64,000 nucleotides of DNA from Bog-473 sp963770645 (GTDB taxonomy: Bacteria > Actinomycetota > Acidimicrobiia > Acidimicrobiales > RAAP-2). Under the pieces are notes generated by a model that saw nothing but the letters and a program-made list of their open reading frames with translations, did not search any database and was not told where the DNA came from. Location of the stretch: assembly GCA_963770645.1 (NCBI GenBank), contig CAVYQL010000004.1:744001-808000 (forward strand), read 5' to 3'. Positions 1 through 7,323 of this stretch are shown one piece after another (position 1 is the first letter of the stretch; each line of letters begins with the position of its first letter). Position numbers and translations under genes: made by a program.

Positions 1-142
1 TTTCGTCGGTCAAGACAACGCGTCGGCTCACTGCTCATTTGGGCAGGCGCGCGCCTGATCGGTGACCAACGGGCCGCGCTCGAGCTGGCTCACAAATAGG
101 GCGCAGTGGCCACGCCCGACGGCGCCGCGTCCCGTGAATACC

Positions 143-388
143 ATGAAGGTGGTGGAAGATCGCATCCTGAACGCGAACGCTGGCAACGCAGTTCTCGATG
201 GTGGTCCCCTCGACGGCAGGGAGCATCGTGTCGACCCAGACAGCGCCGAACTTCTCGTCGTGATGGAGGACGGAGCGAGGCACGTGTACGCATGGTGTCG
301 GAGAGTTCAGAGGCGCCCTGACGGGCGGCTTCTGCCTGTCTTCGAATACCAGGGGCGGGACTATCCGCTTCGATCTTTTCCGAGCTGA
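143..388 (+). CDS. Small hypothetical protein with GGPLDGREH motif
   Basis: I do not recognise a function. From the ATG at 143 it encodes 81 residues. The stretch DGGPLDGREH followed by short beta-like segments and YAWCRR resembles small uncharacterised actinobacterial proteins that share a GGPLDG turn. An in-frame start at 62 is possible, but residues 1-27 from there look like noncoding shadow, so 143 is preferred. There is no signal peptide or membrane segment. It stands alone, with the next same-strand gene about 160 bases away. Reality of the gene is likely but not certain. Confidence 0.55.
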   Translation: MKVVEDRILNANAGNAVLDGGPLDGREHRVDPDSAELLVVMEDGARHVYAWCRRVQRRPDGRLLPVFEYQGRDYPLRSFPS

Positions 389-550
389 ACTGGCTCCCGT
401 GTCGAGCGAACGGCGACAGAACTTCAGGAATACCAGCCGAACGCGCTGACCCAATAGTCTCTGGCCAGTGAAACGAGACTTGGTCTGCGCCTCGATCGTG
501 GGCTTCCCCCTGGGGGTGCACGCACCTCGTGTGGGCGCGCGCAGTGCGTC

Positions 551-1192
551 ATGACCGACGACGGAACTCGGACACCGGATGTAGCACGACTGGCATCCAT
601 GCAAGTCATGCGAGCAACCGTTCGCGACATTCCGAGGTTGGCCACCACGCTTGCTCGAGCCTTTGATGACGACCCCGTCACCTTGTGGTTGCTCCCTCGC
701 TCACAACGGCGCCGGCGCATGGTTGCCCTGTTCAACCTCCTGCTTCGATCACAGATCGGCGTGGGAGAGACCTATTCAACTCCAGATGGGGTAGGTGCGG
801 CCGTCTGGGCGCCGCCCGGCCGCTGGCAGTTCGACGTGAGTGTCATGGTCGACTCCATCGACGAGTTCAAATCCATCGTCGGCACCCAGCTCGAACGGGC
901 CATCGAGGTGTACGCGACGTTGGAAGGAACACACCCGAGCGATCGGCCTCACTGGTATCTGGCAACGCTGGGCACACACCCTGATTGGCAGGGTGCGGGC
1001 ATCGGCGCTGCGCTGATGGAACGGGTGCTCTCGCGAGCTGACGCAGAGTCGACGCCCGCCTACCTCGAATCGTCGAAGGAATCCAATATCGCCTATTACA
1101 AGCGCCACGGGTTCGAGGTCACGGGTGAGGTCGCCCTTCCGAGCGGAGGACCAACAGTCTGGCCAATGTGGAGAGAGCCACAGAGTCGCTAG
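551..1192 (+). CDS. GNAT family N-acetyltransferase
   Basis: The 213-residue product should transfer an acetyl group from acetyl-CoA to an amine of an unknown small molecule or protein in the cytoplasm. The acetyl-CoA pyrophosphate-binding loop is visible as Q147-G-A-G-I-G152, preceded by the beta-bulge segment WYLATLGTHP and followed by YYKRHGFEV, the usual late GNAT strand. Length and order fit the family. ATG codons at 599 and 608 are alternative starts, because the GNAT fold proper begins around residue 20. It is apparently monocistronic and convergent with the SET-domain gene. Substrate cannot be assigned. Confidence 0.85.
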   Translation: MTDDGTRTPDVARLASMQVMRATVRDIPRLATTLARAFDDDPVTLWLLPRSQRRRRMVALFNLLLRSQIGVGETYSTPDGVGAAVWAPPGRWQFDVSVMVDSIDEFKSIVGTQLERAIEVYATLEGTHPSDRPHWYLATLGTHPDWQGAGIGAALMERVLSRADAESTPAYLESSKESNIAYYKRHGFEVTGEVALPSGGPTVWPMWREPQSR

Positions 1193-1227
1193 AAGAAGCC
1201 GTGCCATCGGTGGCTGTGCAGGCAGTC

Positions 1228-1755
1228 TCAATCGGCGGCAATCCGCGCTTCGAGGGCCGGGATCCAGTGATGCGCATAGCGCGTCTGGAGGGCCGGGAGG
1301 CGCCAGTCGTCGCTCGAGACCGCACCGCGACAGAGAGCGGAGCCACAACTGCAGGCCATGGAGAATCCAGGGGCTCCCGACTGGGTGCCGTAGTCGATGG
1401 TCAGCTCTTCCCCAGCGTCAACGGCGCGCCGCGTGGCGATCTCAAAGGGACCTATGTGCCACAGCGTGGGATCACAGCTGTGGTTTCCGAAGTGAATCAC
1501 GCTTCCTGATGGCAAGACAAGGTGCGTGTCCTCATAGATGGTGACCGTGTCGACGTAGGCATGTGAGGGATCGGCATTGGCATGCTCGATCAGCCGGGCC
1601 AGTTCACCGGTCGACACAAGACGACCACTCAGACGCAGGACGATCTCGCCCGCCGGGAGCTCCTCCCCAGCAAAGAGCCCTCTCCCCTCGATGCCCGAGT
1701 CCTTGACAACGATGAAGGGGTGGACCCAGGGGGTCTCCGGCACACTCGCGGCCAC
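1228..1755 (-). CDS. SET domain-containing protein (putative lysine methyltransferase)
   Basis: The C-terminal 175 codons of a longer open frame carry a compact SET domain. Visible landmarks are the N-terminal GRGLFA segment, NHSCDP (the NHS motif of the S-adenosylmethionine/substrate knot), GEELTIDYG, and a post-SET cysteine group CSCGSALCRG that would bind zinc. Such proteins methylate lysine side chains using SAM, and bacterial targets are mostly unknown. The start is uncertain: in-frame GTG codons at 1755 and just downstream precede VHPF, and upstream sequence in this frame looks like shadow of the lipoprotein gene. The gene overlaps the 3' end of that upstream lipoprotein frame. Confidence 0.75.
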   Translation of the reverse strand: MAASVPETPWVHPFIVVKDSGIEGRGLFAGEELPAGEIVLRLSGRLVSTGELARLIEHANADPSHAYVDTVTIYEDTHLVLPSGSVIHFGNHSCDPTLWHIGPFEIATRRAVDAGEELTIDYGTQSGAPGFSMACSCGSALCRGAVSSDDWRLPALQTRYAHHWIPALEARIAAD

Positions 1756-2162
1756 CTGAACATTGTGCCCAATTGGCTTTTCGTCGCCGTAGAGACACTC
1801 ACGATGTCGCCAGACACCAGGAGCTTTTCCCGGACGCGGTTGATCTGGTCCTGGGATATGCCGGCCGCCAGCATCAGGGTTGCCGACGACCGTGACGAGA
1901 TGTTGAACCCGACGACACATCCTCCGGGGATAGCGAGAAGCGACTCGATGTTCGGTGGCGCGGTTGGCTTCAGTTGGACAACCAGCTCGGTTGATGAGTC
2001 TCTGGGAGGGTGAACGCCGCCGGTCGTGCACGCCACTGCTCCCTCTCCGTGGGTGGGAGACCGGCCCTCGTGTGCGGTCTGGCTGCTTCCGCAAGCCACG
2101 AGCGTTGGCGGTAAGAGCACCCACAGTAAGCAGATCGCAGCCCGCCGTAGCCGCCGCACCAT
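1629..2162 (-). CDS. Putative lipoprotein
   Basis: The frame begins with a clear lipoprotein signal peptide: basic MVRRLRR, a hydrophobic core, and the lipobox LVAC with Cys at residue 24. The mature part to about residue 130 (for example GISQDQINRVREKLL and IVSVSTATK) vaguely resembles extracellular domains of FtsX-like proteins, but I do not assign a family. The last 40 or so codons are arginine/serine-rich, coincide with the SET-domain gene in another frame and look noncoding. The true end may therefore lie earlier or have been lost by a frameshift. The product should be anchored on the outer face of the membrane. Confidence 0.6.
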   Translation of the reverse strand: MVRRLRRAAICLLWVLLPPTLVACGSSQTAHEGRSPTHGEGAVACTTGGVHPPRDSSTELVVQLKPTAPPNIESLLAIPGGCVVGFNISSRSSATLMLAAGISQDQINRVREKLLVSGDIVSVSTATKSQLGTMFRWPRVCRRPPGSTPSSLSRTRASRGEGSLLGRSSRRARSSCV

Positions 2163-2231
2163 GCACGTTCATCGTACGGCACAGCAAAGCTCCGTCCTGT
2201 GGCAACTACCCCATTCTGCATCGACGTTTCC

Positions 2232-2702
2232 TTAGGAATGCCCTTCGTACGTTTGATCCCGATTGGCGTCGTTGTACATCTCCGAGACGATCAACCATGA
2301 CCCGTTGTCTTGGCGATGCAAGACCCGGAGGGAGTGGTTGTCCCTCACCTCGATCTCACCACCTCCCACAAGCTTTTGCCCCTCGACCTGCAGATGCGCA
2401 GACACGAGAACCACGTCGGGCGTGAGAACTCGGAGCGCGGTCTGTGGAGGAGCCTTCAGCGTCCCGGCGTTGAAGTTGTCGTCGGAGAAGAGGCCGCGGA
2501 GGTATTCCACGATTCCGTCCGCTCCCTTCTTGACGGTTCCAAAGGCATTCACCCAATCGGCGTCGGAGGTGTAGATGCCAACGAGCTTGTCGGCATCACG
2601 TTCTCGGAAGCCAGTCATGAGCGAGATCAGGGTTGCAGCGATGGCGTCTTGGTCAGCCTGAGGAAGAGATGAAATGTCATTGGAGTCAGCGGCGGAGACC
2701 AT
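2232..2702 (-). CDS. SnoaL-like / SgcJ-type polyketide cyclase-fold protein
   Basis: The 156-residue product has the pattern of NTF2/SnoaL-fold proteins of the SgcJ/EcaC group: helix DAIAATLISLMTGFRERDADKLVGIYTSDADWVN, then FGTVKKG, strands around VLVSAHLQVEG, and the closing GSWLIVSEMYND. These small alpha+beta proteins act as isomerases, cyclases or binding proteins, and some have no known reaction. It lies directly downstream of the truncated hydrolase on the same strand, 15 bases away, so the two may be co-transcribed. No catalytic residues can be assigned with confidence. Confidence 0.75.
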   Translation of the reverse strand: MVSAADSNDISSLPQADQDAIAATLISLMTGFRERDADKLVGIYTSDADWVNAFGTVKKGADGIVEYLRGLFSDDNFNAGTLKAPPQTALRVLTPDVVLVSAHLQVEGQKLVGGGEIEVRDNHSLRVLHRQDNGSWLIVSEMYNDANRDQTYEGHS

Positions 2703-2717
2703 CTGGACCCCTTTCGA

Positions 2718-3389
2718 TCAGGTAATGCCCGACAGGATCGAGGTGAGTTTCACATATTCGTCGGCATAGAGGCGCCCTCCGGGCGTCTGCCCGCTCAAGT
2801 CGTAGGCCCCGAACTGCAACACGACACCGGAAAACCGATCTCCATGTCCTCGTTCGCGCAAACGGAGGAACGTCGTGAGAGCCAGATTGGATCCCGCCGA
2901 TGCTCCGCCCAGGACGAAGCGGGTCACTCCGAACAGGTCCTCGCCGTGTTCGAGAGCCCACAGGGCGGCCGTTTCGCAATCGTCCGGCGCAGCGGGCCAG
3001 GGTTCTTCGGGAGCAAGCCGGTAGTCGACGCTGACAACAGTCACCCCGAGGGCGTCGGCGAGTTGCGCGTTGCGAACGTCGCCACGCGCGGCAAGGCCGA
3101 AAAAGAAACCGCCACCTGGTATGTCGAGGTAGACCCCTCGAGAGGCCCCGTTCTCAGGCGCAATGATCCGGACCGCCACGTGCCTGTCCTGGGCTTCGGC
3201 GAGACGCTCGACGGTTCGCGGGAGTGCCCCGCTCGGTCTCATCGCGTGTGCTGCACGGGCCTGCATGAGACCATCAATGCTGGTGAGGTCAGGTTGTTCT
3301 CGCTGGCCAGCTGCTTCGTAGAAGCGATGGCTTTCCTCGACGTAGGACGCCAGCTCGTCGTCGATCAAGTGACGAAGTCCGAATCGCAT
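2718..3389 (-). CDS. Alpha/beta hydrolase, HSL-like, C-terminally truncated
   Basis: The first 200 residues match the hormone-sensitive-lipase type of alpha/beta hydrolase: an oxyanion-loop segment IPGGGFFFG (residues 90-98), VDYRLAPE, and the nucleophile elbow G162-A-S164-A-G166. The protein stops at 223 residues, about 80-100 short of the family, so the regions that should hold the catalytic Asp and His are absent. The oxyanion loop also has Pro91 where His is usual. The next gene starts 15 bases downstream, so the tail seems deleted rather than displaced. It is probably an inactive remnant, and expression of a folded protein is doubtful. Confidence 0.7.
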   Translation of the reverse strand: MRFGLRHLIDDELASYVEESHRFYEAAGQREQPDLTSIDGLMQARAAHAMRPSGALPRTVERLAEAQDRHVAVRIIAPENGASRGVYLDIPGGGFFFGLAARGDVRNAQLADALGVTVVSVDYRLAPEEPWPAAPDDCETAALWALEHGEDLFGVTRFVLGGASAGSNLALTTFLRLRERGHGDRFSGVVLQFGAYDLSGQTPGGRLYADEYVKLTSILSGIT

Positions 3390-3422
3390 GTCCTCCGTCT
3401 AGCAGGGGGGTGTCAGCCAGGA

Positions 3423-3848
3423 TCAGGTGGGAGCGGCGCCAATTCGCAAGGGAACGTCTCCAAAGGGGTCGAGGTGGTACGCCAGGGAGACCCGGTGGTA
3501 TCCGTCCGCGATGTCACCACCAATATCCCTGGAGACGACGAGCACGGGACTCAGCCGTTTGCCGGAAACGGCGTTGAGAAGGTCACGTCGCACACCGGGG
3601 TCGTCCAGAGGCAGCGCCACAAGGCTGCAGGCGCGCAAGATGTCGTTCGCTCGACGACTCGTGACCTCAGCCTTGCGAAGACGTCCGACGGCAGCCGCCG
3701 CCTGTTTCTCATCGAGTTTCAACGACAGATACGCCTCTGCGGCAGCGAAGTCGTGGTCGGCCACGTCATCGAGCCATCGCAAGCCGAGTGCTTCGCCCAC
3801 CGGGGGACTCGTGCGTCCCTTCGCCCCCTTTGTATCGTCCTTTGCCAT
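3423..3848 (-). CDS. ParB-like small protein of unknown function
   Basis: The 141-residue product begins with a Lys/Gly-rich stretch, then an alpha-helical part (HDFAAAEAYLSLKLDEKQAAAAVGRL) and ends with the pattern ISGDIADGYHRV-type: here DIGGDIADGYHRVSLAYHL, which recalls the GxHR segment of ParB/sulfiredoxin-like domains. Proteins of this type are widespread in actinobacteria next to unrelated genes, and their role is unknown. The ATG at 3848 follows a purine-rich AAGGAGA-type ribosome site. No membrane segments are visible. It precedes the truncated hydrolase by about 30 bases. Confidence 0.65.
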   Translation of the reverse strand: MAKDDTKGAKGRTSPPVGEALGLRWLDDVADHDFAAAEAYLSLKLDEKQAAAAVGRLRKAEVTSRRANDILRACSLVALPLDDPGVRRDLLNAVSGKRLSPVLVVSRDIGGDIADGYHRVSLAYHLDPFGDVPLRIGAAPT

Positions 3849-3959
3849 CTGCCTTCTCCTTATCCGTCCTTATCCTGATCCTTGGTCGGGACGAGTCGGA
3901 TTGGGGCCGCCGTGACGAACGGGACGTACGGTTGCGGTCGGCGGGGGTAGCCCCTGCGT

Positions 3960-4100
3960 TTATTTGCCGGCGGAGGTGCCATCGCGCTTCGCCTTGCGAC
4001 GTGGCTTGAGGGCGAACCACCAGATGCTGGCAATCGTCCCCAGCGTGACGGCAGCCGCCGCCACGGGCTTCACGACCTTTCGGGCACCGTTGTCGGCCAT
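3960..4100 (-). CDS. 46-residue single-span membrane protein
   Basis: A short frame runs from ATG at 4100 to TAA at 3960 and encodes MADNGARKVVKP, a hydrophobic segment (residues 13-30, AAAAVTLGTIASIWWFA) and a strongly basic tail KPRRKAKRD. This is the layout of a one-span inner-membrane protein with a positively charged cytoplasmic end. I do not recognise a family. Codon use is as G/C-rich at third positions as in the neighbours. Its role is unknown. Confidence 0.55.
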   Translation of the reverse strand: MADNGARKVVKPVAAAAVTLGTIASIWWFALKPRRKAKRDGTSAGK

Positions 4101-4215
4101 GAGCAGACCTTACCCGGCGACTCCGGAAACCGGCTGGTCCGGCACGCGTTGGACGACCTGGTCAGGCGCTTCGAGCCGAGGGCGAGGGCCGGGCCCCGGC
4201 CCCTGACCGGTGTGC

Positions 4216-4962
4216 TCACGCGCGCTGCCGCACCGACCTGTCACGGCGGTAGGCGGCGGCCGCCTCCACCAGCGCGTCGAAGGGGCGCTGGTCCATGCCC
4301 TCCTCGGGGTGCCACTGCACAGCCAGCACGAAGCGGGCCGACGGCAATTCCACTGCCTCGATGACGCCATCTGCGGCGTGGGCCGTGGCCACCAGGCCGC
4401 GCCCGAGCTGGCGGATGGACTGGTGGTGCGAGCAGCGTACCGTCGTGGCGGGGCCGAACAGGTCCGCCGTCATGGTGCCGGGCATGGTCGCCACGTCGAC
4501 ATCGCCGAAGACCATCGGCGCGCTGCGGTGGTAGAGGTTGCCGACCACGTCGGGCAGATGCTGGTACAGCGTGCCGCCCAGCTCGATGTTGAGGACCTGG
4601 CAGCCGCGGCAGATGGCCAGCACTGGCATGTCGGCCCGCAGGGCGGCGGCGAGCAGGGCGCGCTCGCTGGCGTCGCGGTTGGTGTCAACACCCGACACCT
4701 CGGGATCGGGCTCATCGCCGTAGGAGCCGGGGTCGATGTCCCCCCCGCCCGTCAGCACCAGCGCGTCGAGCACCGCGACGACTTCGTCGGCCCCCGCGCC
4801 GGGGCCGCCGGGGGCGCTAGAGGGCGGGGGCACCAACAAGGGACGTCCGCCGGCGGCGGCGACCAGCTCGAAGTAGGACTCGGGCAACACGGCGGCGCGG
4901 CGTTCCCAGGACGCCCACGCGGCGTCGGCCACGTAGGTCGTGACGCCGACCAGAGGCATCAC
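4216..4962 (-). CDS. Gamma-glutamyl-gamma-aminobutyrate hydrolase family (PuuD-like class I amidotransferase)
   Basis: This 248-residue class I glutamine-amidotransferase-fold enzyme probably cleaves gamma-glutamyl-GABA to glutamate and GABA, the last gamma-glutamyl step of the Puu putrescine pathway. The turn TGGGD (71-75), the nucleophile elbow with Cys118 in AICRGCQ, and VQWHPEE near residue 218 supplying His and Glu are all in place. It is transcribed divergently from the glutamine-synthetase-family gene at 5059, which supports a joint role in gamma-glutamylated amine metabolism. Other PeptC26 enzymes act on related gamma-glutamyl amides, so the exact substrate is inferred. Confidence 0.88.
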   Translation of the reverse strand: MMPLVGVTTYVADAAWASWERRAAVLPESYFELVAAAGGRPLLVPPPSSAPGGPGAGADEVVAVLDALVLTGGGDIDPGSYGDEPDPEVSGVDTNRDASERALLAAALRADMPVLAICRGCQVLNIELGGTLYQHLPDVVGNLYHRSAPMVFGDVDVATMPGTMTADLFGPATTVRCSHHQSIRQLGRGLVATAHAADGVIEAVELPSARFVLAVQWHPEEGMDQRPFDALVEAAAAYRRDRSVRQRA

Positions 4963-5058
4963 GACCGGCCTGCCGTGCCGCGGCGTACGCGACGGTTCCT
5001 CACCTGACCAGCGTACATACGGGCTGGACGGGTGCCCGCGGCCCGGTCAACATGGCAC

Positions 5059-6417
5059 ATGGCAGGTCGCGAGCTGATCGACGCCGGGATCGCCGACGGG
5101 TCGATCGACACCGTGGTGGTCGCCTTCCCGGACATGTACGGACGCCCCGTGGGCAAGCGGGTCACCGCGGACTTCTTCGCCTCCCACGTGGCCGAGCACG
5201 GGATCGAGTGTTGCGACTACGTGCTCGCAGTCGACGTCGACATGACCCCGCTCCCCGGCTACCGATTCACCAACTGGGACACCGGCTACGGCGATGTCGT
5301 CTGCCGGCCCGACTACGCGACGACACGGCGGATCCCGTGGCTCGAGGGCACCGCCATGGTGGTGTGCGACCTGACCGACGAGGAGGGCGCGCCCATCGAG
5401 GTGTCGCCGCGACGGATCCTGCGGCGCCAGCTGGAGCGGGCGGCCGAGCGCGGCCTGCGCGTGTGCAGCGCCACCGAGCTCGAGTTCTTCCTCTTCCACG
5501 ACACTTACGAGGAGGCGGCCGCCAAGGGGTGGAAGGAACTGAGGCCGCACAGCTCGACCATTGAGGACTACCAGCTGCTGCAGACGGCGCGCGAGGAGTA
5601 CGTGCTGCGGCGCATTCGCAATGAGATGGTCGCCGCCGAGATCCCCGTCGAGTTCTCCAAGGGCGAGGCGGGGCGGGGACAGCACGAGGTCAACGTCACC
5701 TACGACGAGGCACTCGTGACCGCCGACCGGCACCTCGTCTTCAAGAACGGAATCAAGGAGATCGCGGCCCAAGAGGGCCGTGCCGCCACCTTCATGGCCA
5801 AGTGGACGACGGACGACGTCGGCTCGTCGTGTCACGTGCACACCAGCCTGTGGGACGCCGAGAGCGGCGAGCCAGTGATGGCGGACGCCTCCCACGCGAG
5901 CGGACTGTCGACGATCGGCCGTCACTTCCTCGGCGGCCAGCTGCACGCCGCGCGCGAGCTGGCCTGGCTGTCGGCACCGACCCTGAACTCGTACCGGCGC
6001 TACGTGCCGGGTAGCTGGGCCCCGACGGCCGTGGTGTGGGGCGAGGACAACCGGACCTGCGGCTTCCGCGTCGTCGGGCACGGCGCCGCCCGGCGGGTGG
6101 AGAGTCGTATCCCCGGGGCCGACGTGAACCCGTATCTCGTCCTGGCCGCATCAGTCGCCGCCGGCCTCTACGGCATCGACCACGAGATCGAGCCAGGCGA
6201 CCCCTTCCCCGTCAACGCCTACGAGGCCACCGACGTCCCACGGATCCCCTCCTCTCTCGTCGAGGCCGTCGAGGAGTTGCGCACGTCGGCCGTTGCGCTG
6301 GAGGCCTTTGGTGACGACGTGCACTATCACCTGCTCAACACCGCCGAGCAGGAGTGGGCTGCGGCCAACCGGCACGTGACGGACTGGGAGCTCGCCCGCA
6401 ACTTCGAGCGCATCTAG
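5059..6417 (+). CDS. Glutamine synthetase family protein (gamma-glutamylamine ligase-like)
   Basis: The 452-residue product is an ATP-dependent glutamate-amine ligase of the glutamine synthetase fold. Visible family features are ATELEFFLF with the metal-binding glutamates, the segment KGEAGRGQHEVN, GSSCHVHTSLW, and the late segment RVESRIPGADVNPYL. Its position head-to-head with a PuuD-like hydrolase makes a PuuA-like role (gamma-glutamylation of putrescine or another amine) more likely than ammonium assimilation. The start is uncertain between GTG 5032 and ATG 5059. I chose the ATG because the family begins at about this point. Confidence 0.85.
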   Translation: MAGRELIDAGIADGSIDTVVVAFPDMYGRPVGKRVTADFFASHVAEHGIECCDYVLAVDVDMTPLPGYRFTNWDTGYGDVVCRPDYATTRRIPWLEGTAMVVCDLTDEEGAPIEVSPRRILRRQLERAAERGLRVCSATELEFFLFHDTYEEAAAKGWKELRPHSSTIEDYQLLQTAREEYVLRRIRNEMVAAEIPVEFSKGEAGRGQHEVNVTYDEALVTADRHLVFKNGIKEIAAQEGRAATFMAKWTTDDVGSSCHVHTSLWDAESGEPVMADASHASGLSTIGRHFLGGQLHAARELAWLSAPTLNSYRRYVPGSWAPTAVVWGEDNRTCGFRVVGHGAARRVESRIPGADVNPYLVLAASVAAGLYGIDHEIEPGDPFPVNAYEATDVPRIPSSLVEAVEELRTSAVALEAFGDDVHYHLLNTAEQEWAAANRHVTDWELARNFERI

Positions 6418-6468
6418 ACACCCCGGCGGCCTGAGGCCGCGCCGTCACGCCGGTAAGGTCGACCGGTC

Positions 6469-7323
6469 ATGTTGCGCTCGCAGTTGTGTTCGGCCGAGTC
6501 GGTCCGCTCCCCGGCCCTGCGCACGTGGGCCGACCGCCTGCGTCCGATATGGGTGAGCGGCGACGAGGACACCCGCGAGGTGATGCTCCACCGCAAGATG
6601 TGGGAGTGGCTCTTCATCGCCGAGGCGCTGCGCGAACGCGGGATGCTCGAACCGGGGCGTCGCGGTCTGGGGTTCGGCGTGGGGCAGGAACCGCTGGCCG
6701 CGCTGTTCGCCGCCGAGGGTTGCGACATCACTGCGACCGACCAGCCCCACGAGGCGGCGCGCGCCTCTGGTTGGAGCGACTCCGCGACCGAATGGGCGTC
6801 GAGCGTCGAACACCTGAACCACTTCGGGCTCTGTGCGGGCGACACGTTCACCCAGCGGGCGCACTTCCGTGCCGTGGACATGACCGCGATCCCCTCTGAC
6901 CTGCGCGACTTCGACTTCACGTGGTCGTCGTGCGCGTTCGAGCACCTCGGCACGCTGAGCGCGGGTGCGGACTTCGTCGTGGCACAGATGGACTGCCTCA
7001 AGCCCGGAGGCGTCGCGGTGCACACCACCGAATTCCTCGTCTCGTCCAACGACGACACCGTCGAGGCCGGCGGCACAGTCTTCTACCGGCGCCGGGATGT
7101 CGAGGACCTGGTGGCCCGCCTGCGCCGGCTCGGCCACGACATCGACGTGGACTTCACCGAGGGCACCACGCCCGACGACCTCCACGTCGACGTCCCGCCC
7201 TACAGCGACATTCACCTGCGCACCGAGCTCAGCGGGTACGTGACGACGTCACTCGCATTGGTCGTCACCAAAAAGACCCAGGGCCGACGCCGGGGCGTGC
7301 GCGCGCTGGTCCGGCGGCGTTAA
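6469..7323 (+). CDS. Class I SAM-dependent methyltransferase
   Basis: The 284-residue product carries a Rossmann-type methyltransferase core: GRRGLGFGVGQEPLAALFA replaces the usual E/DxGxGxG motif I, followed by DITATDQP (acidic residue after strand 2), the DFTWSSCAFEHLG strand-4 segment and LKPGGVAVHTTEF. The substrate is unknown. The C-terminus is strongly basic (GRRRGVRALVRRR). The stop overlaps the 3' end of the convergent kinase gene by 4 bases. Relatives often occur in polysaccharide or surface-glycan clusters, but no such genes adjoin it here. Confidence 0.75.
   Translation: MLRSQLCSAESVRSPALRTWADRLRPIWVSGDEDTREVMLHRKMWEWLFIAEALRERGMLEPGRRGLGFGVGQEPLAALFAAEGCDITATDQPHEAARASGWSDSATEWASSVEHLNHFGLCAGDTFTQRAHFRAVDMTAIPSDLRDFDFTWSSCAFEHLGTLSAGADFVVAQMDCLKPGGVAVHTTEFLVSSNDDTVEAGGTVFYRRRDVEDLVARLRRLGHDIDVDFTEGTTPDDLHVDVPPYSDIHLRTELSGYVTTSLALVVTKKTQGRRRGVRALVRRR

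Noticed and set aside
1..142. Left window edge frames
   Set aside because: No coherent protein or known element could be recognised. Frames on both strands look like shadows.
5032..5058. GTG 5032 as start of the glutamine-synthetase-like gene
   Set aside because: Possible, but the nine extra residues look like noncoding leader and no ribosome site is evident. Kept as an alternative only.
6426..6440. GCGGCC-TGA-GGCCGC hairpin after the glutamine-synthetase-like gene
   Set aside because: Six-base stem with no T-tract, expected by chance in such GC-rich DNA. Not called a terminator.
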